Position numbers and translations under genes: made by a program. The notes under the pieces were generated by a model. That model saw only the letters and a list, made by a program, of their open reading frames with translations, did not search any database and was not told where the DNA came from. Below are positions 21,679-29,871 of a stretch of 64,000 bases of DNA, one piece after another. The stretch spans positions 105,945-169,944 of the forward strand of contig NZ_VDMO01000010.1 in the NCBI RefSeq assembly GCF_006335125.1. Direction: 5' to 3'. The number at the start of each line of letters is the position of its first letter. Position 1 is the first letter of the stretch. This DNA is from Deinococcus radiopugnans ATCC 19172. GTDB taxonomy: Bacteria; Deinococcota; Deinococci; Deinococcales; Deinococcaceae.

Positions 21679-23004
21679 ATGTCGTCCCGTTATCTTTTCT
21701 TAATCTTTTTGCTGCTGATCGGCCCGGCCCACGCGGCTTCCGGCACGGTCACGGTGCGTTCCGGCGACACGCTGTACAAAATTGCCACGCGTGCGGGCCT
21801 GAGCGTGGCGCAGCTCAAGGCCTCCAACAGCCTGAAGAGTGACACCATCCGGCCAGGGCAGGTTCTGAAGTTGAGCCGGGTGGCGGCCCTTCCCGCCGCG
21901 CCCGCCCACGCGACGGCTGCGGCCCCCGCCGCCGTGACCTACACCGTCCAGCGCGGTGACTTTCTGAGCAAGATCGCCGCAAAATACGGCGTCAGCGTGG
22001 GCGCATTGCAAGCAGCCAATAACATCAACGGTACACTGATCTCGCCGGGACAGCGCCTGAAGATCCCGGCGCGCGGCGCGGCCCCCGCTCCTCGCCCCAC
22101 CACCGAGGTGCGGACGCTGTACACCTACATCCATGTGAATGCCGGGGACACGGCGGCCAGCATCGCCCGCAAGTACCGCGTCAGCGTGGACAAGCTGCGC
22201 CGACTGAACGGTCTGAGCAGCTACAAATACATCGTGCCGGGGCGCAAGGTGCTGGTGCCGTCGCACATCCCGGTGCCGATTCCGCCCAGACCGCAGGGCC
22301 GCGCGGCCAGCCACAAGCAACTGCGTCCGCTGAATATTCCGGTGCAGATCGTCAACGTGGACCTGCGCTACCGCGACGTGCTGATCGCGCCCGTGCTGCC
22401 CGGCGGCGGCCTGCGCTTCGGCTCTGGCGCGCGGATCAGCCAGCTGGCCCGGTCCAGCGGCGCGCAGGCGATCATCAACGGCTCGTATTTTCATCCGCAC
22501 AGTTACGCCCCGGCCGGGGACATCGTGATGCAGGGCCGCATGCTGACCTGGGGCCGTATTCCGCAGGCGCTGGCGATCACCCCTGACAACCGCGCCGCCA
22601 TCCGCCCCAGCACCACCGGGCTGCTGCGCGTGCCGCTGGACAGCGCGTGGCAGGGCATGGAAACCGTGATCGCCACCGGGCCGCGCATTCTGATGGGGGG
22701 CCGGGTACAGTTCCAGTACAGCAGCGCCTTCCGCGATCCGGCGCTTTTTGGCCGCGCCGCCCGCAGCGCCATCGGACTGGTCAGCAACCGCGACCTGGTG
22801 ATGGTCAGCACCAAGTCGCGCCTGACCACCACCGAGATGGCCAAGGTGATGGCCCGCCTGGGCGTCCGGGACGCCCTGCTGCTGGACGGCGGCAGCTCCA
22901 CCGGCCTGGCCTGGAACGGCAAGCCCGTGCTGGACAGCGTCCGCAAGGTCAGCTACGGCATCGGCGTGTTCACCGAATACACCGGGCGGCGTTACATCCG
23001 CTGA
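21679..23004 (+). CDS. LysM and phosphodiester-glycosidase domain protein
   Basis: 441 residues. Signal peptide (YLFLIFLLLIGPAHAA), three LysM peptidoglycan-binding repeats (about 23-67, 85-130 and 146-192, each with a GDT/GDF turn and a PGQ.L or PGRKVLVP end), then a phosphodiester-glycosidase (NAGPA-like) domain from about 210. That domain ends in LLLDGGSSTGLAWNGK and GIGVFTEY, the family hallmark. Probably a cell-wall-bound enzyme acting on phosphodiester-linked sugars. An alternative ATG at 21658 adds seven residues. Confidence 0.9.
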   Translation: MSSRYLFLIFLLLIGPAHAASGTVTVRSGDTLYKIATRAGLSVAQLKASNSLKSDTIRPGQVLKLSRVAALPAAPAHATAAAPAAVTYTVQRGDFLSKIAAKYGVSVGALQAANNINGTLISPGQRLKIPARGAAPAPRPTTEVRTLYTYIHVNAGDTAASIARKYRVSVDKLRRLNGLSSYKYIVPGRKVLVPSHIPVPIPPRPQGRAASHKQLRPLNIPVQIVNVDLRYRDVLIAPVLPGGGLRFGSGARISQLARSSGAQAIINGSYFHPHSYAPAGDIVMQGRMLTWGRIPQALAITPDNRAAIRPSTTGLLRVPLDSAWQGMETVIATGPRILMGGRVQFQYSSAFRDPALFGRAARSAIGLVSNRDLVMVSTKSRLTTTEMAKVMARLGVRDALLLDGGSSTGLAWNGKPVLDSVRKVSYGIGVFTEYTGRRYIR

Positions 23005-23074
23005 CGGGCAGCCCGGCGTGCCCTCCGCTGCCAGAACCTTCAGCGTCCAGCCATCCGCTTTGCGCGTCTTGCTT

Positions 23075-23080
23075 TAGCAT
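23075..23080 (+). promoter_or_regulatory. -10 element upstream of the rbfA leader ORF
   Basis: TAGCAT, 6 nt, then ATG 23087 of a 13-codon ORF: the same geometry as the leaderless genes nearby. Confidence 0.5.
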
Positions 23081-23086
23081 GGCGGG

Positions 23087-23128
23087 ATGACCCTTTCCCG
23101 TCTCCCTTTCTCCCGGTTCCCGGCATGA
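23087..23128 (+). CDS. putative leaderless leader peptide of rbfA (13 aa)
   Basis: [13 protein letters not shown]. Its ATG sits 6 nt after a TAGCAT box and its TGA overlaps the rbfA ATG (ATGA at 23125-23128). rbfA itself has no Shine-Dalgarno, so ribosomes may load on this ORF and reinitiate at rbfA. Whether the peptide itself matters is unknown. Confidence 0.45.
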   Translation: MTLSRLPFSRFPA

Positions 23129-23412
23129 AGCCCGAACAGGTGCAGTCCCAGATCACCCGCGTCCTCAGCGAGGCCATTTCAGGCCTGCGTGACCCGCGTG
23201 TGCCGCTGATCGTGACCGTCGAGCGCGTGACCCTGACCCCCGATTTCAGCCTGGCGCGGGTGTATATCAGCGCGCTGGGGGCCGACATGCCCGACCTGCT
23301 CGAAGCCCTGGACCACGCCCGAGGCCACCTGCAACGGCAGGTCGCGCAGCAGGTGCGCCTGCGCCGCACACCCACGCTGGAATTCCGCGCCGCCGAGGAC
23401 AACCGGTTGTGA
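23125..23412 (+). CDS. rbfA: 30S ribosome-binding factor A
   Basis: 95 residues, compact KH-fold assembly factor for late 16S rRNA maturation and cold adaptation. It has the [21 protein letters not shown]-terminus, [16 protein letters not shown], and [16 protein letters not shown] at the end. Translation is apparently coupled to a 13-codon upstream ORF and, at its own end, to the thioesterase gene (GTGA overlap at 23409-23412). Not next to infB or truB. Confidence 0.94.
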   Translation: MKPEQVQSQITRVLSEAISGLRDPRVPLIVTVERVTLTPDFSLARVYISALGADMPDLLEALDHARGHLQRQVAQQVRLRRTPTLEFRAAEDNRL

Positions 23413-23804
23413 GCGTGGCCGTGCACACCAGCATCCGCGTGCGCTACGCCGAGACCGACATGATGGGCGTCGTCCACCACGCCACCTACCCGGTGTGGTT
23501 CGAGGTGGGCCGCACGGACCTGATGCGCGCCCTCGGCCTGCCCTACACCGAGATCGAGGCGCGCGGCTATTACCTGATGCTCTCGGGCCTGAATGTGGAG
23601 TACCGCCGCGCCGCCCGCTACGACGACGACCTGACCGTGACCACCCGGATCTCGGCCCTTCGCAGCCGCACCGTGACCTTTACCTACGAGGTTCGGCGCG
23701 GCGAGGAACTGGTGGCGACCGGCGAGACCCGCCACATCGCCACCGACAAGGCCTACCGCCCGGCCCGCATGCCAGATGATGTGATCGCGGCGCTGGGCGG
23801 CTGA
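23409..23804 (+). CDS. YbgC/4HBT-family acyl-CoA thioesterase
   Basis: 131 residues, hotdog fold. It has [23 protein letters not shown] (about residues 9-31) with the catalytic Asp/His region of the YbgC (4-hydroxybenzoyl-CoA thioesterase-like) family. Hydrolyses acyl-CoA thioesters; substrate unknown. The GTG start overlaps the rbfA stop. A palindromic-ended repeat begins 8 nt after its stop. Confidence 0.9.
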   Translation: MSVAVHTSIRVRYAETDMMGVVHHATYPVWFEVGRTDLMRALGLPYTEIEARGYYLMLSGLNVEYRRAARYDDDLTVTTRISALRSRTVTFTYEVRRGEELVATGETRHIATDKAYRPARMPDDVIAALGG

Positions 23805-23812
23805 GCCACCTC

Positions 23813-23985
23813 ATACGGACACCGATTGAAAGGTGTTGGATGGAAAGGTGTTGGAAACATCTGAAGATCCGAGCGGACTTGCAAAGCTGCGAAGCAGAGC
23901 GAGAAAGAGAAAAACGTCCCCCCGGACGTGGAGTGTAGGAACCAGCGCTCTCCCGGTTCCTACACGAAACAAGCGGAATCCGTAT
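23813..23985 (+). repeat. 173-bp Deinococcus-type small non-coding repeat, copy 1
   Basis: Bounded by inverted termini ATACGGA (23813-23819) and TCCGTAT (23979-23985). Inside are a 15-nt tandem repeat (GAAAGGTGTTGGATG, then GAAAGGTGTTGGAAA), an ACGTCC/GGACGT hairpin (23914-23928), and a perfect 11-bp hairpin (23933-23943 with 23955-23965) whose loop is AGCGCTCTCCC. Homologous to the element at 29871-30045 in opposite orientation. The right end overlaps the last base of the convergent deacetylase stop codon. Such small non-coding repeats are known in Deinococcus radiodurans; the precise class is not assigned. Confidence 0.85.
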
Positions 23986-24755
23986 CAGTCCAGATAGTCG
24001 CGCGCCCGCAGGTGGCTGGCGCGCAGGTTGAAGCGTTCGGCGTACCTGACCCCGGCCAGACGGCCCGCGCCTGCCCGGCCCTCGCGGAACAGCTCGTCGG
24101 TCCACTGCCACTTGTAGAAGTCGCGGTAATACGAGGCGATGGCGGCGGCGGTCTCCAGCGTGTCCGAGATGTCCACGAAGACCTCGGGGTAGGGGCTGGC
24201 CGGGGCGTAGTACTGGTAGAAGCGGATCGGATCGCGCCACGCCGAGAGGCGACGCACGTCCTCGCCACTCTTCACATCAACACTGCCCACCGCGTCGTCG
24301 CCGCTCAGATCAGGGGCCGGGGGCATGGCCTGACCGCCGCCCCGCTCGCCCACGATCTTGGGAATGCGCGCCAGCGTGATGGCGTCGAAGGCGATCTTGG
24401 CGGTCATGCGGTGATCGGGGTGCGGGTGATCGTCGCTCCAGGTGATCACGGCGTTGGGGCGGAACGTGGCGTACAGTTTGGCGAGTTGCAGGGCCTCGTC
24501 ACGGCCTCCGGTCATGCGGCTGTCGCCCATGTCGAAGAAGTGGTACTGGGCGCCAATCTTGTCGGCCACCCACGCGCCGTGCTCGCGCCGGATGCGGGTG
24601 ACCTCCTCGTGCGAGGTGTCGCCGAACTGGCTGGCGAGTTCACCCAGCGTCGTCCAGACCAGCATGATCTCGTCGCCGCGCGCCGCGTGCTTCGCCAGCG
24701 TTCCGGCGCAACCGATCTCGTCGTCGGGGTGGGCAAACACAGCCATGATTCGCAT
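23985..24755 (-). CDS. PIG-L (LmbE) family deacetylase
   Basis: 256 residues. Zinc-dependent de-N-acetylase fold with AHPDDE (residues 8-13) as first metal motif and HPHPDH as second. The family includes BshB of bacillithiol synthesis and GlcNAc-PI deacetylases. Deinococcus makes bacillithiol, so BshB is one option, but the long C-terminal extension (after about 150) does not decide it. Leaderless start after TATCCT plus 7 nt. The stop codon abuts repeat copy 1. Confidence 0.9.
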   Translation of the reverse strand: MRIMAVFAHPDDEIGCAGTLAKHAARGDEIMLVWTTLGELASQFGDTSHEEVTRIRREHGAWVADKIGAQYHFFDMGDSRMTGGRDEALQLAKLYATFRPNAVITWSDDHPHPDHRMTAKIAFDAITLARIPKIVGERGGGQAMPPAPDLSGDDAVGSVDVKSGEDVRRLSAWRDPIRFYQYYAPASPYPEVFVDISDTLETAAAIASYYRDFYKWQWTDELFREGRAGAGRLAGVRYAERFNLRASHLRARDYLD

Positions 24756-24762
24756 GGGCCAC

Positions 24763-24768
24763 AGGATA
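24763..24768 (-). promoter_or_regulatory. -10 element of leaderless PIG-L deacetylase promoter
   Basis: TATCCT on the minus strand, 7 nt before the ATG at 24755. Confidence 0.5.
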
Positions 24769-24808
24769 GACCCATCGCGCGGGCTGGGCCGCCCATCCGG
24801 AGTCCGGC

Positions 24809-25270
24809 TCAGCGCACGAAGCGGATGCTCAGCGGGTAGTGGTACGGCTGCCCGGAGCTGACCCGCACCACCGCCACGATCATGAAAATGAACGGGATGA
24901 GGCTCAGCAGCAGCAGCAGCGGCACGAAGAACACGAAAAAGGCCGCGAAGGTGCCCAGGAAGGCGAAGGCCCCCAGATCCTGCGCGCCGGCCGCCGCGCC
25001 CAGCGCCCCGCCGATCAGCCCCAGGCTGAACAGGATGAAGGCCAGCACGCCGATCACGACGCCGTAGACCCACATGCTCAGCTGGAAGTTCAGCGCCTCC
25101 TTGCCCTGCTGATCCAGCGCGGGGCTGCGGTCGCGCAGGGCCAGCCACGCCACCAGCGGCCCCAGCACGTTGCCCAGCGTGGGCAGCAGAAAGCCCGCCA
25201 GCGGCGACAGGTGCGTGAGCACCGCCGGGGTGCGGTCGGCTTCGGGAATGGCGAGGGCTGTGCGGCTCAT
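24809..25270 (-). CDS. DUF4870-type membrane protein
   Basis: 153 residues with the LTHLSPLAGFLLPTLGNVLGPLVAWL N-terminus and DQQGKEALNFQLSMWVYGVV segment that define the DUF4870/Tic20-like small membrane family, then a cluster of hydrophobic helices ending in IPFIFMIVAVVRVSSGQPYHYPLSIRF. Three or four membrane helices; function unknown. TACTGT lies 5 nt before the ATG. Divergent from rnhA, their two -10 boxes being only 15 bp apart. Confidence 0.88.
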   Translation of the reverse strand: MSRTALAIPEADRTPAVLTHLSPLAGFLLPTLGNVLGPLVAWLALRDRSPALDQQGKEALNFQLSMWVYGVVIGVLAFILFSLGLIGGALGAAAGAQDLGAFAFLGTFAAFFVFFVPLLLLLSLIPFIFMIVAVVRVSSGQPYHYPLSIRFVR

Positions 25271-25272
25271 GC

Positions 25273-25302
25273 TTGACAGTACGCGGCCCGGCTGCCTACA
25301 GT
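25273..25302 (+). promoter_or_regulatory. leaderless rnhA promoter, overlapping the DUF4870 promoter
   Basis: TTGACA (25273-25278), 18-nt spacer, TACAGT (25297-25302), 7 nt, GTG 25310. On the opposite strand TACTGT (25276-25281) drives the DUF4870 gene, so the rnhA -35 and the divergent -10 share bases and the two promoters should compete. Confidence 0.7.
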
Positions 25303-25309
25303 TCCGGAC

Positions 25310-25864
25310 GTGACGCGCCCCCGCTCCTCTTTTCCCAAAACTGCCGCCCGCAAGGCGCAGGACAAGGCGCGCGATCTGCTGCCGCTACAAGCTGGCATTC
25401 AGCCTCAGACGCCGGTGGCGGGCAACGTGGTGGAACTGTTCAGCGACGGTGCCTGCGACACGACGGCCGGGCACGGCGGCTGGGCCTGCATCCTGCGCGC
25501 CGGCGAACATGAGCTGGTGTTGTCGGGCCACGAGGCGGACACCACCAACAACCGCATGGAGTTGCGCGGCCTGCTGGAAGGCCTGCAGAGCCTCAAGCGC
25601 CCGTGTCAGGTGCGCGTGATCACCGACAGCCAGTACCTGCGCAAGGCGTTTACCGACGGCTGGATTCTGAACTGGCAGCGCAACGGCTGGAAAACCGCCA
25701 GCCGGGAACCGGTGAAAAATCAGGACTTGTGGGAGGCGCTGATTGAGCAGGCCCGAACCCACGCCCTGACCTTCGTGTGGGTCAAGGGTCACGCCGGGCA
25801 CGGGGAGAACGAGCGGGTGGACGAACTGGCCGTGCAGGAGCGCAAGAAACTGCGGGCCAGATGA
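25310..25864 (+). CDS. rnhA: ribonuclease HI
   Basis: 184 residues, longer than E. coli RNase HI by an about 40-residue basic N-terminus (RPRSSFPKTAARKAQDKARD). Degrades RNA in RNA-DNA hybrids. Acidic catalytic residues lie in VELFSDGACD, NNRMELRGLLEGL, VITDSQYLRKA and ENERVDELA. WILNWQRNGWKTASREPVKNQDLW is the substrate handle. The GTG start is fixed by the promoter 7 nt upstream. Confidence 0.95.
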   Translation: MTRPRSSFPKTAARKAQDKARDLLPLQAGIQPQTPVAGNVVELFSDGACDTTAGHGGWACILRAGEHELVLSGHEADTTNNRMELRGLLEGLQSLKRPCQVRVITDSQYLRKAFTDGWILNWQRNGWKTASREPVKNQDLWEALIEQARTHALTFVWVKGHAGHGENERVDELAVQERKKLRAR

Positions 25865-25883
25865 GGCGGGCAAGGTGATGGGA

Positions 25884-26510
25884 ATGGACGGCGCGGCGTG
25901 GCTGGCCGCCCTGCAACGCGACTTTCCTCCCTCTGGCACTCTGGCCGCCGACGTGGACGCCCTGTTCGCCGCACATGGCCGGGAGGTGACGCGCGAGCAC
26001 GTGCCGCGGGTGGCCCACGAGGCGCTGGGGCTGGCGCAGCGCTTCGGGGTCGATCCGCTGGCCGCCCAGACGGCGGCCCTCCTGCACGACGTGGGCGGCA
26101 TCGTCTCCGGCGCCCGGATGCCCGCCCTGTGCGGGGGCCTGGGGGTGCCCATCGTGCCCGAGGAACGTCAGGTGCCTATGCTGCTGCACGCCAAACTGAG
26201 CGTGGTGCTGGCCCGCGAGCTGTACGGCGTCACCGACACGGGCGTGTTGCAGGCCGTCCGCTTTCACACCACCCTGCATGCCCGGCCTACGCCGCTGGAT
26301 AGGGTGGTATTCCTGGCCGACAAGCTGGAATGGGATCAGGGCGGCGTCCCCCCCTACCACGCCGATCTGCTGAACGCGCTGGAAGACGGCCTGGAGGCGG
26401 GCACGCGCTGGTTCCTGGGCTGGATGGCGTCGCCACAGGCCCGGCTGCTGATTCCCCATCCCGATCTGCGGGCCGCCTGGGCCGCTTTCGGCATCAGCGC
26501 TCCAGCGTAA
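25884..26510 (+). CDS. HD-domain hydrolase, YqeK-like
   Basis: 208 residues. HD-superfamily metal phosphohydrolase resembling YqeK, which cleaves diadenosine tetraphosphate symmetrically. Metal motif H...HD is seen in REHVPRVAHEALGLAQRFGVD and AALLHDVGG, with later LLHAKLSVVLA and VRFHTTLHARPTPLDRVVFLADKLE. An AAGGTG Shine-Dalgarno 6 nt upstream favours ATG 25884 over 25878 or GTG 25875. The 3' end overlaps the convergent GNAT gene by 17 bp. Confidence 0.85.
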   Translation: MDGAAWLAALQRDFPPSGTLAADVDALFAAHGREVTREHVPRVAHEALGLAQRFGVDPLAAQTAALLHDVGGIVSGARMPALCGGLGVPIVPEERQVPMLLHAKLSVVLARELYGVTDTGVLQAVRFHTTLHARPTPLDRVVFLADKLEWDQGGVPPYHADLLNALEDGLEAGTRWFLGWMASPQARLLIPHPDLRAAWAAFGISAPA

Positions 26511-26919
26511 GGGTGCAAAGAAACCTGCGCCGCCCTCCCCTGTCCGGGGCGCCACCGATCTCGAAGCCGCTGCGGCGGTAAAACCCCACCGCGTCCTCGT
26601 CGGTCTCCGCCACCAGCCGGGAAAGCTTCAGGTGCGCCGCGATGGCCCACAGCAGCGCGCGCCCGTGACCCTGCCCCGTGCCGTCCGGGCGGGTGCCGAT
26701 GTGCAGCACCTCTGCCTCTGCCCCGGCCACCCGCATCCCCGCCGCACTGACCGCCACACCACCCACCTCCCAGACAAAGACGGCGCGGTCTGGCCCCGTG
26801 CGGTACGCCGCCAGCACACGGGCGATTCGCGCCGGATCGGGGAACATGGCGCGGCTCAGTAGGGCGGCAATTTCGGGGCTCAGGGCAGGGGCAGGGCGCA
26901 GCATGGGCCTATTTTCCAT
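26494..26919 (-). CDS. GNAT-family N-acetyltransferase
   Basis: 141 residues. GNAT fold with acetyl-CoA loop GTRPDGTGQGHGRALLWAIAAHL and the C-terminal DAVGFYRRSGFEIGG motif. Substrate unknown. A second start, ATG 26904, would remove five residues. Convergent overlap with the HD hydrolase. Confidence 0.88.
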   Translation of the reverse strand: MENRPMLRPAPALSPEIAALLSRAMFPDPARIARVLAAYRTGPDRAVFVWEVGGVAVSAAGMRVAGAEAEVLHIGTRPDGTGQGHGRALLWAIAAHLKLSRLVAETDEDAVGFYRRSGFEIGGAPDRGGRRRFLCTLTLER

Positions 26920-26983
26920 GCCGGGCGGGGGTGGCCCGGTCCCTGCGGCCAGCGCGAACCAGTGACCATTTGTTCATTTGCAC

Positions 26984-27012
26984 TTGACTTCCCCTGCCCG
27001 CCCGCTTACTTT
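26984..27012 (+). promoter_or_regulatory. promoter of the amino-sugar cluster
   Basis: TTGACT (26984-26989), 17-nt spacer, TACTTT (27007-27012). First promoter of the 27-39 kb co-directional cluster; no other clear promoter was seen before its end. Confidence 0.7.
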
Positions 27013-27015
27013 GAG

Positions 27016-27039
27016 ATTGTCCACAATGTAACGTTTTCA
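27016..27039. promoter_or_regulatory. probable LacI-family operator(s)
   Basis: Inverted repeat ATTGT-cc-ACAAT (27016-27027) followed by ATGTAACGTTTTCA (27026-27039), which matches the CG-centred LacI-family pattern TGAAAACGTTTTCA at 10 of 14 positions. Both sit at the expected transcription start, as for repression. Confidence 0.55.
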
Positions 27040-27135
27040 GACCCGGCACTGGGCCGTGGCGTTTGTCGTCCCCATGAGTTTCCGTGCTGGTCCCTGCCGT
27101 CTGCTGGCCCCGTCACCGAATCCCCAGGAGGCGTG

Positions 27136-28143
27136 ATGCGCGAAACCACCGTTTCTCCCCTGCCCCCTGTCGCACGCGGCTCGGGCATCCGTGAGGTGGC
27201 GCGGCTGGCAGGCGTGTCGACGGCCACCGTGTCGCGGGTCTTCAACGACGCCGCCTCGGTCAGCCCGGACACGCGGGCGCGGGTGCTGGAGTGGGCCACG
27301 GCGCTGCGGTATGAGCCGAGTTCGCTGGGCCGCAATCTGGTGCGGGGCCGTAGTGAACTGCTGGGGCTGATCGTGCCGAACGTCTCCTTTCCGCTGTACG
27401 GTGAGATGCTTGGCGGTATCGAGGCCGTGCTGGGCGGGCGCGGCATGAGCATTCTGCTGGCCTCCAGCGACGACGACCCGGTCGGCGAACTCACGGCGGC
27501 GCGGAAGGTGCTGCGGCACGCGGTGGACGGAGGCGTCATCATCAACTCGCGCCTGAGCACCACCCCGCCTGCGCCGCGCGGACTGCACTGGGTGCAGATC
27601 TCGGCCGAACATGCTGGGCTGCCGTGCCGGGTGGAACTGGACAATGAGGCGGGCGGATGGCTGGCGGCCCTGGAACTGCTGCGGGTGGGCCGCCGGCGAC
27701 TGACCTACCTGGGCGCGCCGGGCCGCGAGAGCCGGGAGCGCGAGCGGGGCTTCGCGGGAGCGCTGAGCAAGGCGGGCCTGACGTATCGCCGCGCGGAGGG
27801 CGACTACTCCGAGCTGTCCGGGACGTGGGCCGCCGACGCGCTGCTGGCGGCAGAGCCCGCCCCCGATGGCCTGTTCGTGGCCGGCGACCTGATGGCGGCG
27901 GGCGCTCTGCGTGCCCTGCACCGCCGCGGCCTGCGGGTGCCCGCCGACGTGGCCGTGGTGGGCTTCGACGACGCCGTGATCGCCTCATTGCTGTACCCAC
28001 GCCTGACCAGCATCCGGCAGCCGGCCCACGCGATGGGCGCGGCGGCGGCGGAACTGTCTCTGCGCCTGATCGCCGGTCTCCCGGCCGAATCGGTGACCTT
28101 CGCCCCCGAACTGGTGCGGCGCGAGTCCACCGGGCCGCCGTGA
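27136..28143 (+). CDS. LacI-family transcriptional regulator
   Basis: 335 residues. The N-terminal HTH GIREVARLAGVSTATVSRVFN (about residues 17-37) is a textbook LacI domain, and the rest is a periplasmic-binding-protein-like sensor (LLGLIVPNVSFPLYGEMLGGIE ... VAVVGFDDAVIASLLYPRLTSI). Presumed repressor of the downstream transport and glycosidase genes with a sugar or sugar-phosphate inducer. The start is set by an aggagg Shine-Dalgarno (27126-27131); the longer open frame lacks one and would cross the operator. Confidence 0.93.
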   Translation: MRETTVSPLPPVARGSGIREVARLAGVSTATVSRVFNDAASVSPDTRARVLEWATALRYEPSSLGRNLVRGRSELLGLIVPNVSFPLYGEMLGGIEAVLGGRGMSILLASSDDDPVGELTAARKVLRHAVDGGVIINSRLSTTPPAPRGLHWVQISAEHAGLPCRVELDNEAGGWLAALELLRVGRRRLTYLGAPGRESRERERGFAGALSKAGLTYRRAEGDYSELSGTWAADALLAAEPAPDGLFVAGDLMAAGALRALHRRGLRVPADVAVVGFDDAVIASLLYPRLTSIRQPAHAMGAAAAELSLRLIAGLPAESVTFAPELVRRESTGPP

Positions 28144-28236
28144 AGCCCCTCTCGCGAAGCCCCTGCCCCGAAGCCCACCGTGTTTGCCCTGCCCGCCACC
28201 GTTCGTGCGCCGTCTCATTTCCCGGAGGAACCATCC

Positions 28237-29871
28237 ATGAACAGCACTGTCAAGACGATTCTTTCCCTGTCCCTGATCCTGACCGCCGCCCTGGGCAGCG
28301 CCGCGCACGCCCAGAATCCCAAGACCGTCTTCACCGTGGTGCGCGACACCCAGTGGGGTTCGGAAAATTACAACCCCTTCGTTCCCGGCGATCAGCACCT
28401 GCTGCCCACCAACTCGGCGCTGTACGAGAGCCTGTTCTTCGTGAATTCCATCAACAGCAAGGTCACGCCGGTGCTGGGCACCAAGTACACCTGGAGCAAG
28501 GACAGCAAGACCCTGACCGTCAACACCCGTGAAGGGGTCAAGTGGCACGACGGCAAGGCCTTCAGCGCCAGCGACGCCGCCTTCAGCTTCAATTACCTCA
28601 AATCATTTCCGGCGCTGGACACCAGCGGCATCTGGAAAAGCGGCCTGAGCAGCGTCAAGGCCACCAATCCCACCACGCTGGTGTTCACCTTCACCACGCC
28701 CAACACCCCGATCTTCCAGTACATCGCCGCCACGCCCATGGTGCCTGAACACCTGTGGAAGGACGTGAAAGACCCCAGCACCTTCACCAACACCAAGCCG
28801 GTGGGCACCGGGCCGTTCGTCGCCGACAGCTACAGCCAGCAGGCGCTGCGGGTGCTGAAAAATCCCAACTACTGGATGAAGGGGCAGCCCTACGTGGACG
28901 CGCTGGTGTGGCTGGCCACCAGCACCAACGACGCGGCGCAGCTCAAACTGCTGAGCGGCGAGGCCGACTACGGCTACATCGGGATTCCCGATCCCAAGGC
29001 GTTTGCGGCCAAGAGCCCCAACACCAGCTACTGGTGGCCCACCAACAACATCAACTTCCTGTACTTCAACACCGCGAAAGCGCCCTTTAACGATCCGGCC
29101 TTCCGCCGGGCGGTGGCCCGCGCCATCAACACCAAGGAAGTGGCCCAGAAAGCCTACGCGGGCGCGGTACCGGCGGCCAGCCCCGCCGCCATTTTCCCCG
29201 GCCAGCAAAAGGAATGGCTGTCCAGCAAGGTCGCCCCCCAGTTCGACGCCGCCGCCGCCGACAAGGCGCTGACCGCCGCCGGGTACAAGAAGGACAGCAG
29301 CGGTAACCGCCTGGGCAAGGACGGCAAGGCGCTGCCCAGCTTCAAGATTCTGGTGGGCGCGGGCTGGACGGACTTCATCACCATGGCGCAGGTGATCGGC
29401 AATGATCTCAAGAAGGTGGGGATCAAGACCAGCATCGATCAGCAGGCCTGGGGCAGCTACTCGGGCGGCCTGCAGACCGGCAGCTACGACATGGGCATCT
29501 CGTGGGGCTGGGGCAACGGCTCGACGCCGTACTACACCTTCAACGCCGCCTTCAACCCGGACTTCTCCGCCCCGGTAGGCAAGACGGCCGCCAGCAACCT
29601 GTCGCGTTACACCAACCCGGCCATCACCAAGGCCCTCAAGACCTTCAGCGGCACCAGCGACGAGTCCGCCCAGCAAAAGGCCATCGACACCATCGTCGCC
29701 GCCGTTATGAAGGATCAGCCGTGGGTGCCGCTGACCGACCGCGTGAACTTCGCGCTGTTCAACACCAGCAAATTCACCGGCTTTCCCAGCGCCGAGAATC
29801 CCTACAACGACGCTTCGCCTGACGACACCGCCGGCGCGCGGCTGATGTACCTGAACGTCAAGCCCAAGTAA
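28237..29871 (+). CDS. ABC transporter substrate-binding protein (family 5)
   Basis: 544 residues with a signal peptide (ILSLSLILTAALGSAAHA, cleaved before QNPKT). Family 5 solute-binding protein (DppA/OppA fold): LTVNTREGVKWHDGKAFSASD and FRRAVARAINTKEVAQKAY are typical. In carbohydrate clusters such proteins bind oligosaccharides (CbtA type), and the downstream glycosidases suggest that here; peptide binding remains possible. Preceded by ggagga. The stop codon is the start point of repeat copy 2. Confidence 0.92.
   Translation: MNSTVKTILSLSLILTAALGSAAHAQNPKTVFTVVRDTQWGSENYNPFVPGDQHLLPTNSALYESLFFVNSINSKVTPVLGTKYTWSKDSKTLTVNTREGVKWHDGKAFSASDAAFSFNYLKSFPALDTSGIWKSGLSSVKATNPTTLVFTFTTPNTPIFQYIAATPMVPEHLWKDVKDPSTFTNTKPVGTGPFVADSYSQQALRVLKNPNYWMKGQPYVDALVWLATSTNDAAQLKLLSGEADYGYIGIPDPKAFAAKSPNTSYWWPTNNINFLYFNTAKAPFNDPAFRRAVARAINTKEVAQKAYAGAVPAASPAAIFPGQQKEWLSSKVAPQFDAAAADKALTAAGYKKDSSGNRLGKDGKALPSFKILVGAGWTDFITMAQVIGNDLKKVGIKTSIDQQAWGSYSGGLQTGSYDMGISWGWGNGSTPYYTFNAAFNPDFSAPVGKTAASNLSRYTNPAITKALKTFSGTSDESAQQKAIDTIVAAVMKDQPWVPLTDRVNFALFNTSKFTGFPSAENPYNDASPDDTAGARLMYLNVKPK

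Noticed and set aside
23827..23856. Tandem GAAAGGTGTTGGA units as a CRISPR or iteron
   Set aside because: Only two units, without spacers, inside a palindromic-ended repeat; no cas genes or replication gene nearby.
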